A stretch of DNA of 49,278 nt, taken from the NCBI GenBank assembly GCA_938010765.1, contig CALLVX010000053.1, positions 1 through 49,278 on the forward strand, given 5' to 3'. The notes beneath the pieces are model-generated. The model saw nothing but the letters and a program-made list of their open reading frames with translations. It made no database searches and had not been told where the DNA came from. The position numbers and the translations under genes are program-made. Shown here piece by piece: positions 7,573-16,880 of the stretch. This DNA is from an uncultured Flavobacteriaceae bacterium (GTDB lineage Bacteria; Bacteroidota; Bacteroidia; Flavobacteriales; Flavobacteriaceae). Within the stretch, counting starts at the first letter, position 1; each line of letters opens with the position of its first letter.

Positions 7573-7974
7573 ATGAAAAATAAAGAGACCAAACTCGCAA
7601 TTCTTTCGCAAATGATTCAAATGGCGAAGGCGGATCAGGTAATCAAAAAATCCGAATATAGCCTTATAGTAGGTATTTCGAATGAGCTCGGTGTTTCGAA
7701 AGCTGATTTAGATATGCTGTTTCGACAAAAATCATTAAAACTGTCCCTTCATACAAAGGAGGAAAGAATAATACAGTTTCATAGATTGATTCTACTAATG
7801 GGTATAGATCAAGAACAACACCGCCTTGAGGTCGAGCGTTTAAAGATTATCGGCTTGGGTCTAGGTCTAAAACCTTCTCTAATACTTAGTTTGCTTGCAG
7901 AATTGGATAATTATCCGGACGGAATGGTCCCTGTTGATGTCTTGTTGGCTATTTCAAAGCAAAAAAGCGCCTAA
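7573..7974 (+). CDS. TerB-like helical protein, 133 aa (tandem copy 2)
   Basis: Same architecture as the upstream copy: KLAILSQMIQMAKADQVIKKSEYSLIVGIS and IIQFHRLILLMGIDQEQHR, IGLGLGLKPS. The first copy has DKVVGDPEY where this one has DQVIKKSEY, so the acidic turn that could bind metal is partly lost here, which hints at functional divergence after duplication. Probably cotranscribed with copy 1. Role unknown. Confidence 0.65.
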   Translation: MKNKETKLAILSQMIQMAKADQVIKKSEYSLIVGISNELGVSKADLDMLFRQKSLKLSLHTKEERIIQFHRLILLMGIDQEQHRLEVERLKIIGLGLGLKPSLILSLLAELDNYPDGMVPVDVLLAISKQKSA

Positions 7975-7997
7975 ATCTTCAAAAAAATACTTTTGCT

Positions 7998-8043
7998 GCC
8001 ATAATGTCATTTTTCATGGATGTATTTGCGCCATAATGACATT
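7998..8043. promoter_or_regulatory. Inverted pair of upstream sites for hsp20
   Basis: GCCATAATGTCATT (7998-8011) and GCCATAATGACATT (8030-8043) differ at one base. Their cores AATGTCATT and AATGACATT are exact reverse complements. Centre-to-centre spacing is 32 bp, three helical turns. They lie just upstream of a sigma-54-like element, where enhancer-binding activators act. Confidence 0.5.
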
Positions 8044-8053
8044 ATTTATTTGT

Positions 8054-8069
8054 TGGTACAACTTTTGTC
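8054..8069 (+). promoter_or_regulatory. Sigma-54-like -24/-12 promoter for hsp20
   Basis: TGGTACA-ACTT-TTGTC fits TGGCACG-N4-TTGCW with exact spacing; the only deviations are C to T at the -24 box and GC to GT at the -12. Transcription would start near 8080, 36 nt before the hsp20 ATG. No good TAnnTTTG box is present at this position. Confidence 0.5.
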
Positions 8070-8115
8070 TTTTAGCTATCAGATTTGAAAACGTATAATT
8101 AAAAAGTAAAAAATC

Positions 8116-8538
8116 ATGATAATTAAAAGAAATAACACATTGCTTCCGGCTTTAATGAATGAATTATTTAAACCTGATTGGTTCGGTGGGGTAGAGAATC
8201 TGAACGAAAATGTTCCGGCTGTGAACATCAAAGAAAGTGAAGCTGCCTTTGAGCTCGAGCTTTCAGTACCCGGTAGGAAGAAAGAAGATTTTAATCTTGA
8301 GGTTGATAAATTGGTTTTGACTATTTCGAACGAGTCAAAAATCAAGGAGATTCAAGAAGGGGCTAAGTACACTAGAAAAGAGTTTGTATTAAGCTCTTTT
8401 AAAAGAGGGTTTACGCTTCCTGATACAATTAATATTGAAGGGGTCGATGCGTCTTATAGGGATGGTATTTTAAGGGTATCGCTTCCTAAAAAAGAAGAGT
8501 CTCTTCCCAAGCCAAAAAGGTCGATAGAATTGTCGTAA
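8116..8538 (+). CDS. Hsp20 / alpha-crystallin small heat-shock chaperone
   Basis: 140 aa, cytosolic. N-terminal arm MIIKRNNTLLPALMNELF, then the alpha-crystallin domain (about 35-130) with AFELELSVPGRKKEDFNLEV and the C-terminal block LPDTINIEGVDASYRDGILRVSLPKKEE. The GILRVSLPK stretch is the family hallmark. It binds unfolding proteins without ATP and hands them to DnaK/ClpB. The upstream region holds a sigma-54-like promoter and paired operator-like sites, so it is likely stress-induced. A terminator lies at 8611. Confidence 0.95.
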   Translation: MIIKRNNTLLPALMNELFKPDWFGGVENLNENVPAVNIKESEAAFELELSVPGRKKEDFNLEVDKLVLTISNESKIKEIQEGAKYTRKEFVLSSFKRGFTLPDTINIEGVDASYRDGILRVSLPKKEESLPKPKRSIELS

Positions 8539-8610
8539 AGACAAAGGCGGTTATGGGTGATTACCGTACGGTGATTTTTCATAACGGTGAGTTTAGATGG
8601 TTAATTGAGA

Positions 8611-8645
8611 AGCGCCTTGGTCGGAAAGATCAAGGCGCTTTTTTT
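8611..8645 (+). terminator. Rho-independent terminator downstream of hsp20
   Basis: AGCGCCTTGGTC / GATCAAGGCGCT stem (one G-T pair), GGAAA loop, then a seven-T run. It lies 72 nt after the stop codon. A weaker ATTACC / GGTGAT hairpin with TTTT occurs earlier, near 8560. Confidence 0.85.
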
Positions 8646-8982
8646 CTGTATTCAAATAGCGGTACTTAGGTTTTTTAGGAGTGCCCAACTTGGAATATGC
8701 TAGGTAGGGCTGTGGTATTTCAATTTGTGCCTATCGTTTTTATTAGGTTAAAAATAGTGGATTTTTCTCTAAATTATAGATGGTGTTACGGGAAGGAAGT
8801 GGGAGGGGGCGAAGTGCAAGAAAAAGACTAAAACCGTACTTTTGAAATAAATTTAGACAAATCTAAAAATTAAATTTAAATAATTCATAACCATAGGTTT
8901 AAGTTATTTTATATGTAATTTTAATTTATACTTTTAGGAAATTAGCTAAAATGACATAAAAGTGAACGAAATTAGTTGAAAT
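8646..8982. other. AT-rich intergenic stretch between hsp20 and uvrB
   Basis: No gene, RNA or repeat recognised. It becomes very AT-rich from about 8835 to 8980. It lies between the hsp20 terminator and the uvrB stop codon, so it may simply be inactive spacer. Confidence 0.5.
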
Positions 8983-10971
8983 TCAACCTTTTTCTTGTAA
9001 CATTTTAATTTCGTCCCGTAGTTTTGCGGCTTGCATAAAATCCAATTCCTTGGCTGCTTTTTCCATTGATTTCCGTTTTTCACGAATCAACTTTTCTATT
9101 TGATCTTTAGTCAAATAATCCATATCGGGTTCTGCGGCACGCAACTCTTCTTTTGCAAAATGATAGGTAGAAACAGAGTTCTTGGCAAGGGCACTGTCCA
9201 AGCTTTTGTTCAGTGCTTTTGGGGTTACGTTATGTGCTAAATTATAGGCTGTTTGTTTTTCCCGACGATAGGTAGTTTCGTCAATAGTTTTTTGCATGCT
9301 ATCGGTGATTTTATCCGCGTACATAATCGCCATTCCATTAAGGTGTCTTGCAGCCCTTCCCACGGTCTGGGTCAACGATCGGTTGCTGCGTAAAAAACCT
9401 TCCTTGTCGGCATCTAGAATTGCGACCAAAGAAACTTCGGGAAGATCCAGCCCTTCCCTCAATAAGTTCACGCCTATCAGTACATCAAAAATACCTTTTC
9501 GCAAATCTTGCATGATTTCTACGCGTTCCAAAGTATCAACATCGCTATGAATATACCTACACCGCACATTAATGCGGTCTAGGTATTTAGCTAACTCCTC
9601 GGCCATTCTTTTCGTAAGGGTCGTAACCAATGTACGTTCGTCTTTTTCAACCCGCAGGTGGATCTCTTCCACAAGATTATCGATTTGATTAAGACTTGGC
9701 CGTACTTCGATAATTGGATCTAACAGTCCGGTTGGTCTAATAATCTGTTCCGCATAGATACCTTCGCTTAATTTCAGTTCATAGTCGGCCGGGGTTGCAC
9801 TTACATATATTACCTGATTTTGAAGGGCTTCGAACTCTTCAAACTTCAAGGGTCTATTATCCATGGCTGCGGGCAAGCGAAAACCGTAGTCTACCAGATT
9901 CACTTTTCGAGAACGGTCTCCTCCGTACATTGCATGTACCTGGGGTAAGGTCACATGACTTTCATCTATGACCATTAGGTAGTCTTCGGGGAAATAGTCT
10001 ATTAGGCAGAAGGGGCGCGTGCCGGGTTCGCGACCATCCAAATAGCGCGAATAATTCTCGATGCCCGAACAATAGCCCAGTTCACGAATCATTTCCAAGT
10101 CAAAACTGGTACGCTCTTCTAGGCGTTTTGCCTCCAAAGGTTTTCCGATTTCTTTAAAATAGTCGACCTGTTTTACCATATCATCCTGAATTTGGTGTAT
10201 GGCGTTCTGTAGCACATCTTGTGAGGTAACAAACATATTGGCAGGGTAGATGTTCAGCGAATCGTATACTTCTATGATATTGTTGTTAAATGGGTCGAAT
10301 GCCTCGATTTCTTCAACTTCGTCTCCAAAAAAATGAATACGAAAAGCGTGGTCCGAATATCCGGGAAAAACATCTATAACATCCCCTTTCACACGAAAAC
10401 TCCCATTTCTAAAATCTGCAGTGGTGCGAGAGTAAAGTCCTTGTACCAGCTGATGCATAAACTTGGTGCGGGCAATCACCTGATCTTTTTGTATACTGAT
10501 AACGTTTTTCTGAAACTCGACCGGGTTACCGATACCGTAGAGACATGAGACCGATGCAACTACGATAACATCCCTTCGCCCTGAGAGGAGAGAGGAGGTA
10601 GTACTCAAACGAAGTTTTTCGATATCCTCGTTTATAGAAAGGTCTTTCTCAATATAGAGGCCAGAAGTAGGTATAAAGGCTTCTGGTTGATAGTAATCGT
10701 AATACGAAACAAAATACTCGACCGCGTTGTTCGGAAAAAACTGTTTGAATTCCGAGTACAATTGTGCCGCCAAGGTCTTGTTGTGGCATAATACCAAAGT
10801 AGGGCGCTGCGATTCTGCTACCACATTCGCAACAGAAAAGGTCTTTCCCGATCCAGTAACCCCTAAGAGTGTTTGGTAGCGCTCATTCGAATCCATTCCG
10901 TCAACTAATTGTTTGATTGCTTGTGGCTGGTCTCCAGTGGGTTTAAAATCCGATACTACCTTAAATTTCAT
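8983..10971 (-). CDS. uvrB: UvrABC excinuclease subunit B
   Basis: DNA-damage recognition helicase of nucleotide excision repair; receives DNA from UvrA and loads UvrC. 662 aa, normal length. Walker A GVTGSGKT (residues 37-44), the beta-hairpin motif YYDYYQPEAF (around 90-99) that grips DNA, the DEAD-like IDESHVTLPQ, helicase motif VI QTVGRAARH, and a C-terminal UVR motif (about 625-660) that contacts UvrC. It stands alone on the minus strand and starts at the ATG at 10971. Confidence 0.98.
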   Translation of the reverse strand: MKFKVVSDFKPTGDQPQAIKQLVDGMDSNERYQTLLGVTGSGKTFSVANVVAESQRPTLVLCHNKTLAAQLYSEFKQFFPNNAVEYFVSYYDYYQPEAFIPTSGLYIEKDLSINEDIEKLRLSTTSSLLSGRRDVIVVASVSCLYGIGNPVEFQKNVISIQKDQVIARTKFMHQLVQGLYSRTTADFRNGSFRVKGDVIDVFPGYSDHAFRIHFFGDEVEEIEAFDPFNNNIIEVYDSLNIYPANMFVTSQDVLQNAIHQIQDDMVKQVDYFKEIGKPLEAKRLEERTSFDLEMIRELGYCSGIENYSRYLDGREPGTRPFCLIDYFPEDYLMVIDESHVTLPQVHAMYGGDRSRKVNLVDYGFRLPAAMDNRPLKFEEFEALQNQVIYVSATPADYELKLSEGIYAEQIIRPTGLLDPIIEVRPSLNQIDNLVEEIHLRVEKDERTLVTTLTKRMAEELAKYLDRINVRCRYIHSDVDTLERVEIMQDLRKGIFDVLIGVNLLREGLDLPEVSLVAILDADKEGFLRSNRSLTQTVGRAARHLNGMAIMYADKITDSMQKTIDETTYRREKQTAYNLAHNVTPKALNKSLDSALAKNSVSTYHFAKEELRAAEPDMDYLTKDQIEKLIREKRKSMEKAAKELDFMQAAKLRDEIKMLQEKG

Positions 10972-11111
10972 CCTATAAAAATAAACAATAGGTCTTTAAT
11001 AGGAGGGTTGTTATCCGAGTAATTTTGATACTCCCTGGGTCGGTACTTCCAGTGTATGCCTAAGACAAAAAAAAGACGAATGCGAGACTCATTTTCAATC
11101 CCAAGTTCGGT

Positions 11112-12530
11112 TTAACGCTTGAGGGTGAAATGCCCTTTTATTTCCTTCCGACTGAAAGAGATAGCCCGGTACCAGTAGTCAGAAGATGGTAAAGGTCGCC
11201 CATTTTGTGTGCCGCCCCATCCTTTAGATCTTGGATCAAGTTGCACCAAAAAATTACCATACTGATCAAAAATATATATTTTTTCCACATTGATTTCTCC
11301 ACTTTCAGGTGGCGGCATAAACTGCCAAAAATCATTGATTCCATCGCCGTTTGGAGTAAAATAGGCAGGAAAATTTTTTCTTGAGAGTGATTCCTCTACG
11401 ATTCGCTGGGTAGTGCCACATCCGTACCTATCCCTTACAAATACAGTATGTTCTGCATCGCTTACATTTTCAAATATGGGGCTGTCCTGATAGTTACCGT
11501 TTTCAAGATCCAACGCGTATTCGTAGTCACCACTTCCCTTGGTGTTCACCTGTATTCGAAGTCCGCCTCCTTCCCGACGTACATCTACTGAACTTATAAT
11601 GGGCGCTTTGGATAATACAACCTCGAAGGTTTTGGAGTTCGAGCATTCTATAATGTTACCAGCATCATTTATATTGTTGTAGGTTTCCAAGCGGTACCTG
11701 CCTATGTCTTTTAACGCCACTTCTCTTGTTTCGGAAACTAAGGTTTCATTTCCGTTCGCTGCTAGTTTGAACCATCGAAACCCGCTCGCAAACACTTCTG
11801 TAGAAATAGTGGTCGGCAAGTCGTTCGCACAGATGCCCAATTGATCCGGAATATCGTTGGCCGGTTTTTTGTCCGAACAGTCGACTGTGGGCACTCCCGT
11901 AGAAAACCGATCTTCGGCACAAGGGGTGGCATCGCCGTTTTCATTATAGGGAACAAGACGAATAAAAATATCTTGATCTAAAGGGAGATTGCCCGGGAGT
12001 CGGTAGTCCAGAGCATTCCCAACATCCAAATTGTCCACCAGGTCGTAGTTACCGGCAGTGGTACCCAAAGAAAGGCGGTAACCGGTAGCGGTGGGGGCAT
12101 AGTCCCATGTGATTTTTTCATTGACCCGCACAGCGGTATTGCCGGCAACGGCACCATTAAGTACCGTACAAGAGGGCGGGAGGGTAACATCTACTGTTGT
12201 GAAAAACTCCCCAGGGCATACTTTGAGCTGCTGATTTTCGAGGAACATGCTTATTGTTACATAAATGATCGTATCATCTGGTAAGCCGGTTTCGGGCGTA
12301 AAGGAATTGGTGAGTCCGGCAGAACGTTGGTTTAAAATATCAACACCTCCCGGGCTTGTGCCCAGCGAAATTAGATAGCCGACTACCCCGGGAACTGAGG
12401 GCCAGGTAATGGTCGCATCTACCCCTATTTGAGTCGCTTCGTTTCTGGGATAAGAAATTTTCGGACATTCTTGTGCCATGCCATGGAAAGTGGCAAATAA
12501 GACAAACAAAAAAAGCGTTTTTCTCCACAT
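11112..12530 (-). CDS. T9SS type B sorting-domain surface protein, 472 aa
   Basis: Signal peptide (MWRKTLFLFVLFATFHGMAQ), two FN3-like beta modules (about 25-115 and 120-215, each with a W-x-VPG-GY-SLG-like core), an Ig-like central part with CSNSKTFEV, and a C-terminal gliding-motility-associated domain: FPAYFTPNGDGINDFWQF ... IYIFDQYG ... DYWYRA ... KGHFTLKR. The C-terminus is the type B signal for export through the type IX secretion system. Last of three tandem related genes, 28 nt after the previous one. The biological role of such proteins is generally unknown; some are adhesins. Confidence 0.9.
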   Translation of the reverse strand: MWRKTLFLFVLFATFHGMAQECPKISYPRNEATQIGVDATITWPSVPGVVGYLISLGTSPGGVDILNQRSAGLTNSFTPETGLPDDTIIYVTISMFLENQQLKVCPGEFFTTVDVTLPPSCTVLNGAVAGNTAVRVNEKITWDYAPTATGYRLSLGTTAGNYDLVDNLDVGNALDYRLPGNLPLDQDIFIRLVPYNENGDATPCAEDRFSTGVPTVDCSDKKPANDIPDQLGICANDLPTTISTEVFASGFRWFKLAANGNETLVSETREVALKDIGRYRLETYNNINDAGNIIECSNSKTFEVVLSKAPIISSVDVRREGGGLRIQVNTKGSGDYEYALDLENGNYQDSPIFENVSDAEHTVFVRDRYGCGTTQRIVEESLSRKNFPAYFTPNGDGINDFWQFMPPPESGEINVEKIYIFDQYGNFLVQLDPRSKGWGGTQNGRPLPSSDYWYRAISFSRKEIKGHFTLKR

Positions 12531-12558
12531 AGCTTTGGTAACGCAAAAAAAAGAATTT

Positions 12559-14298
12559 CTACCGCTTCAAGCAGAAATGCCCTTTTATTTCTTCATTTTT
12601 TAAGCCGATGGCTTTGAACCAGTAATCGGCTGAAGGGAGGGGGTTCCCATTTGAGCTGCCATCCCAACCCCGCGCAAGCGGGTCTAATTGTGCTATAAAA
12701 GTCCCGTATCGATCAAAAATAAAAATACTGCGAACGTTTACTTCTCCCGTGGCCAAGGGTGGTACAAACTGCCAAAAGTCGTTCACTCCGTCTCCATTGG
12801 GAGTGAAGAATGTTGGGAAACCATCAACGGTGAGGTCTTGGTCAAAGCTGGTTTCTGCAATGCCACAACCATTTTTATCCCGTACATAAATGGTGTAGGA
12901 CCCTAAGGGCACGTTTGTAAAAACATTGCCATCCTGGTAGGGACCGTCCATAGTGTCCAAGGCATATTCATAAGACCCAATACCACTTGCCTGAACAGTT
13001 ATTGCAATGGTACCGTTTTGGCCCGGCCCGGCGCTTACACCATTAATCGTAGCAATTTCCGATGCGACCACATTAAACTCCTTTGCGCTAGCGCATTCAA
13101 TGACGTTGGTTGCTTGGGAAATGGTATTAAAGGCTTCATATCGGTAGTTACCGGTTTCTGTAAGGGAAACTTCCGATGTGCTCGACAAAAGTACTTCAGC
13201 GCCATTGTCTGCTACCTTGTACCATCGGAACCCCTCCGCTGTATCCGTGGTCCCTATCGTATAGGGGATTTGATTTTGACAGAACGATACGGTATCGGGA
13301 AAATCGATTTCAGGCGCTAAATTTACCAGTTCACCGGTAACATCGTCAAAGAAAGGGCCACAACCCAAAATAGTCGAAAACGATCGCTGTTCGCAACCAA
13401 TGGCCAACCCTGCGTCATTAAAGGGTATGATGGTGATGAAAAACGTTCTATTAGGGTCAAAATCGATTACAAAGGTCGAATTGTTTGTAAAAGTGGCGCT
13501 ATCTATTACGTCATTATTATTTATTGAACTACCAATTGAAACCAAATAACCGGTAGCTCCAGGAACCGCTGTCCATTCTATCAAAGGGGTCAAGGGAACA
13601 TTGATGGCTCCGTTCGCTGGGGTAATTAGATTTGCGCAGCCCGGCAGTACTGCTAATTCTCCCGTTGTAAAACTAAATTCAGGGCATATCTCGGTAGTTA
13701 CCCCATTCTCATTATATGGAATAATGCGGACAAAAATTTCGGTCTCAAGTGGGAGTTCTGCTGCCGGAAGGTACGATAATAAATTCCCTACGTCGGTGAG
13801 TGTTAAAAGCTCTTCTCCGCCCATGCTGGTGCCAATGGCAATTCGATAGCCCGTGGCTTTCGGGATATAATTCCAGATAATATTGGTTGCGGAGTTCACA
13901 TTGGTAGCTTCATCTATTGGAGTTCGTATCACACCACAAGAAGGGGGTATGATGACATCTTCTGTTCGGAAACTTCCGGCGGGGCACTCGATATCGGGAC
14001 GGTCAAAAAAGAACAGTGTTATTGTAATATGCAACACTCGATTTTCGGGTAACCCGGTCGGTGGTGTAAAGCTGGTAGCACTTCCTACGGCGATATGATC
14101 TGCCCATTCAGTTCCTCCGGCCGCATTTCCAATTGAAATTTGATACCCTGTCACCCCATCTACCGCATTCCATGAAAGCGTACTTTCAACAAGAACATCG
14201 GTATCTCCGTCCATTGGGCTATTCAGTGTAGGGCAGGATTGAGAATACCCAAAGACGCTTGCCAAAAGCAGGGATATGTATAACAGTTTCTTTTTCAT
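12559..14298 (-). CDS. T9SS type B sorting-domain surface protein, 579 aa
   Basis: Signal peptide starting at MKKKLLYISLLLASVFGYS; I chose the ATG at 14298 because an upstream ATG at 14364 would add an unrelated leader and run into the previous gene. Three FN3-like modules of about 100 aa each repeat the pattern SW-AVDGVTGYQISIG, IW-YIPKATGYRIAIG, EW-AVPGATGYLVSIG. A central Ig-like part and a type B C-terminus follow (FFTPNGDGVNDFWQF, IFIFDRYG, KGHFCLKR). It differs from the 472-aa neighbour mainly by one extra module, which points to modular duplication. Confidence 0.9.
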   Translation of the reverse strand: MKKKLLYISLLLASVFGYSQSCPTLNSPMDGDTDVLVESTLSWNAVDGVTGYQISIGNAAGGTEWADHIAVGSATSFTPPTGLPENRVLHITITLFFFDRPDIECPAGSFRTEDVIIPPSCGVIRTPIDEATNVNSATNIIWNYIPKATGYRIAIGTSMGGEELLTLTDVGNLLSYLPAAELPLETEIFVRIIPYNENGVTTEICPEFSFTTGELAVLPGCANLITPANGAINVPLTPLIEWTAVPGATGYLVSIGSSINNNDVIDSATFTNNSTFVIDFDPNRTFFITIIPFNDAGLAIGCEQRSFSTILGCGPFFDDVTGELVNLAPEIDFPDTVSFCQNQIPYTIGTTDTAEGFRWYKVADNGAEVLLSSTSEVSLTETGNYRYEAFNTISQATNVIECASAKEFNVVASEIATINGVSAGPGQNGTIAITVQASGIGSYEYALDTMDGPYQDGNVFTNVPLGSYTIYVRDKNGCGIAETSFDQDLTVDGFPTFFTPNGDGVNDFWQFVPPLATGEVNVRSIFIFDRYGTFIAQLDPLARGWDGSSNGNPLPSADYWFKAIGLKNEEIKGHFCLKR

Positions 14299-14329
14299 TG
14301 CAAAATAGTATTCCAAGGTACTAAAAAGT

Positions 14330-16720
14330 CTATCTCTTAAGTGTGAAATGTCCGTTAAATTCACGGCTGGTACCTATATTCACTTTAAACCAGTAATCAG
14401 TACTTGGCATCAAATTATTATTACTTGTTCCGTCCCAACCTTCGGTATTGGCACCAAATTGTTTAATGAGTTTACCATAGCGATCAAAAATACTAATGAT
14501 CGTGTTTTGTACGAATGCCGGATCCAGCCCGATAATTTGCCAGAAGTCGTTGCGGTTGTCGCCATTGGGGGTAAAGAATTTGGGATACCCCAAAATGGTA
14601 ATATCAGTATTTGTAATCCCACAACCGTTCTTGTCACGCACGTAAACAGGCCTCGACCCCGCCGGTAGGTTTTGAAAAACACTACTATCTTGGTAACTGA
14701 TATCGTCTAAACTAAATTCATAGTCCCCGTCGCCACTCACCATAATATCGATTGTATTGTTATCTGAGGCATCCTCGATCTGTATATTTAGTATCGTAGC
14801 GGCATTTGAAGGAAGAACCACAAAGTCGGCCCGATTATAGCACAAAGTTTCTACCCCGTTGGTAACATATGCCAATCCCACCTCTAGACTGTAATCTCCC
14901 GGAGCATTTATGCTTACAGGGCGTGCGTTTGAAATTGCTATTTCATTTCCACCTTCGGTGCGTATCCATCGGTATCTGTCGAAGCCATCGGGTGCAATTA
15001 TTGCTAACTCAGGGTTTTCCGTACAGATAATATAAGAGGGCTCCAGAGCAACTTCAGGAAGCGGATTCACCAGTAATGTGAGCTCCTCGACCGTGCGGCA
15101 TTGGTTGCCATCTTCAATACGGATAAAAACAGAGGTCGCCTCGGAAACGAGTACTTCGGGAAGCGGGTTTTGCTCTAAGCCGGCATCCTCTACCGAAGCA
15201 TAGAATGCAATGTTTGTTCCTGGATAGTAGGTGGTTCCGAACCCTGCCAAATCGAATGCTCCGTCCAAAGCAAGGTCTTCAGAAGTTTGATCGCATACGG
15301 CTAACGGGCCCTGCGCGTTCAACACGATTATGGTCGGGATTATCTGCAAGGTCATTTCACCCAGAATAGTACAGATGTCTGTAGTTATAATATAATAAAG
15401 CGTTTGAGAAAACGGAGTGGCGTTTCGATAGTCAAACGGATCTAGAATCGGGTCGTTAGCGCTTCTTTGTGCCTCACTTTCAAAAAAATCGTATTGAAAA
15501 GCTGTGGTATTACTGACATCTGCAAAAAACTGATCTAGATTTACCCTGGTAATACCATCGGCTGAATTGGTCAAATCTATATCACATTGTACAAGTTCGG
15601 CAGGAACGGTAATGGGGCTTGGGATAACTTCGAGTTCGATCGCCAAGGTGCTAAAGCAAGCAGTGTCGTTATTCGATTCGATTCGTGCATAAACTTGCGT
15701 AGTTGCTGTATTATAGGTGGCCATATCGATCGAACCGGTGCTATTGTCGGCATCTAATTGTGTCGGGTGAATACTAACGGTATAGTTGGTCGGGTTTCGT
15801 ATTTCATTTTGTACATCTGCGAGAATTTGGCTTATCTGAAATGTTTCGATGCCGTCTCCATTTGGATCGCAGGCTAGGTATTCAAGTACTGCCATTACGG
15901 GTTCGTCGATAATAATCTGTTGCTCTAGTACCTCGAAACAGCTATTGCCGCCAGTAACCTTAAGGTAAATAGTGGCAGAGTCAAGGATAAGATAATTGGT
16001 AGGGTCTACAAGTGGGTTGGCCCCATCGAATGCGTCTGCCCGACTTTCAAAGTATTCGAAGGTGATAGTTGGATCAGTTGCAACTTGATTTTCGTTCTGG
16101 GTCAGATCCAAAAAACTGCCCCGATCGGCAAAACAGAGTTCAAAAGCATCGGGCTGCCCAATTATTGGTGGTGGATCTATGAAGTTTGCAGAACCGTTCC
16201 AATCCAAACTAAAACCACCGTTGCCCTGCGGTCTATCAATTAACAAATAATAGGTTTCCCCTGCGGTAACAGGTAAAGACGAAACAAAGCTGTTTCCGAG
16301 CGAGCCGGGACCTTCGGAATCATCATTCTCGTTATCGCGTAAACCCGTAAGGTTGCTTGTAAGCCCTGCTTGGGATGGGTTGGTGGTTGAACAACGAATA
16401 GGGTCATTAAAACTACCACAGTTAAAATTAGGGCCAAATACATAAAAATCATAGTCTACTGAAATATCGGTATTGTCGGGCGTCAGGGTAAAAGAGAGCA
16501 TTCCCGTAGTATCTACATTCAGTCGTAACCACAAGCTGTTCACTTCTTCGAAAGCGCATGGGTTCGATTCATTGTCGAGTTCCTGAGTGCCAAATCCGGA
16601 AGCGTTGGAAGATACCGTACTATTGCCACAAACAACAATCGCATTGGTACAGTCATTTGCGGTCTGGGCACTGCATAGCATACCTAAAAATGGCAGTATT
16701 GCCAAGATAATTTTTTTCAT
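14330..16720 (-). CDS. T9SS type B sorting-domain surface protein, 796 aa
   Basis: First gene of the trio. Signal peptide MKKIILAILPFLGMLCSA; an N-terminal beta-sandwich with NDCTNAIVVCGN and YDFYVFGP (a pre-peptidase-like domain common in flavobacterial surface proteins, about 20-185); then several beta-rich repeats of about 85-90 aa carrying motifs such as LTLLVNPLPEV; and a C-terminal type B domain (KFFTPNGDNRNDFWQI, ISIFDRYGKLIKQFG, NGHFTLKR). Predicted to be exported by T9SS to the cell surface or medium. No catalytic motif seen. Confidence 0.9.
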   Translation of the reverse strand: MKKIILAILPFLGMLCSAQTANDCTNAIVVCGNSTVSSNASGFGTQELDNESNPCAFEEVNSLWLRLNVDTTGMLSFTLTPDNTDISVDYDFYVFGPNFNCGSFNDPIRCSTTNPSQAGLTSNLTGLRDNENDDSEGPGSLGNSFVSSLPVTAGETYYLLIDRPQGNGGFSLDWNGSANFIDPPPIIGQPDAFELCFADRGSFLDLTQNENQVATDPTITFEYFESRADAFDGANPLVDPTNYLILDSATIYLKVTGGNSCFEVLEQQIIIDEPVMAVLEYLACDPNGDGIETFQISQILADVQNEIRNPTNYTVSIHPTQLDADNSTGSIDMATYNTATTQVYARIESNNDTACFSTLAIELEVIPSPITVPAELVQCDIDLTNSADGITRVNLDQFFADVSNTTAFQYDFFESEAQRSANDPILDPFDYRNATPFSQTLYYIITTDICTILGEMTLQIIPTIIVLNAQGPLAVCDQTSEDLALDGAFDLAGFGTTYYPGTNIAFYASVEDAGLEQNPLPEVLVSEATSVFIRIEDGNQCRTVEELTLLVNPLPEVALEPSYIICTENPELAIIAPDGFDRYRWIRTEGGNEIAISNARPVSINAPGDYSLEVGLAYVTNGVETLCYNRADFVVLPSNAATILNIQIEDASDNNTIDIMVSGDGDYEFSLDDISYQDSSVFQNLPAGSRPVYVRDKNGCGITNTDITILGYPKFFTPNGDNRNDFWQIIGLDPAFVQNTIISIFDRYGKLIKQFGANTEGWDGTSNNNLMPSTDYWFKVNIGTSREFNGHFTLKR

Positions 16721-16880
16721 TCAAGGGTGATTCTCCCCCACAATATACTGCAAATAGGTTTTTGTTTTTGATTGTACCGAATAAATACATAAAAACAAGG
16801 ACAAACGGTCTATTGGAAATTAGGTAGACAGCCTAATCTGTTCTTTTGATCATAAAAAGAAAAAATCTATAGATTCGCCA

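Noticed and set aside
7133..7974. TerB-like genes as a tellurite-resistance or phage-defence operon
   Set aside because: No TerC/D/Z, ATPase or nuclease partners nearby; a tandem pair alone does not support it.
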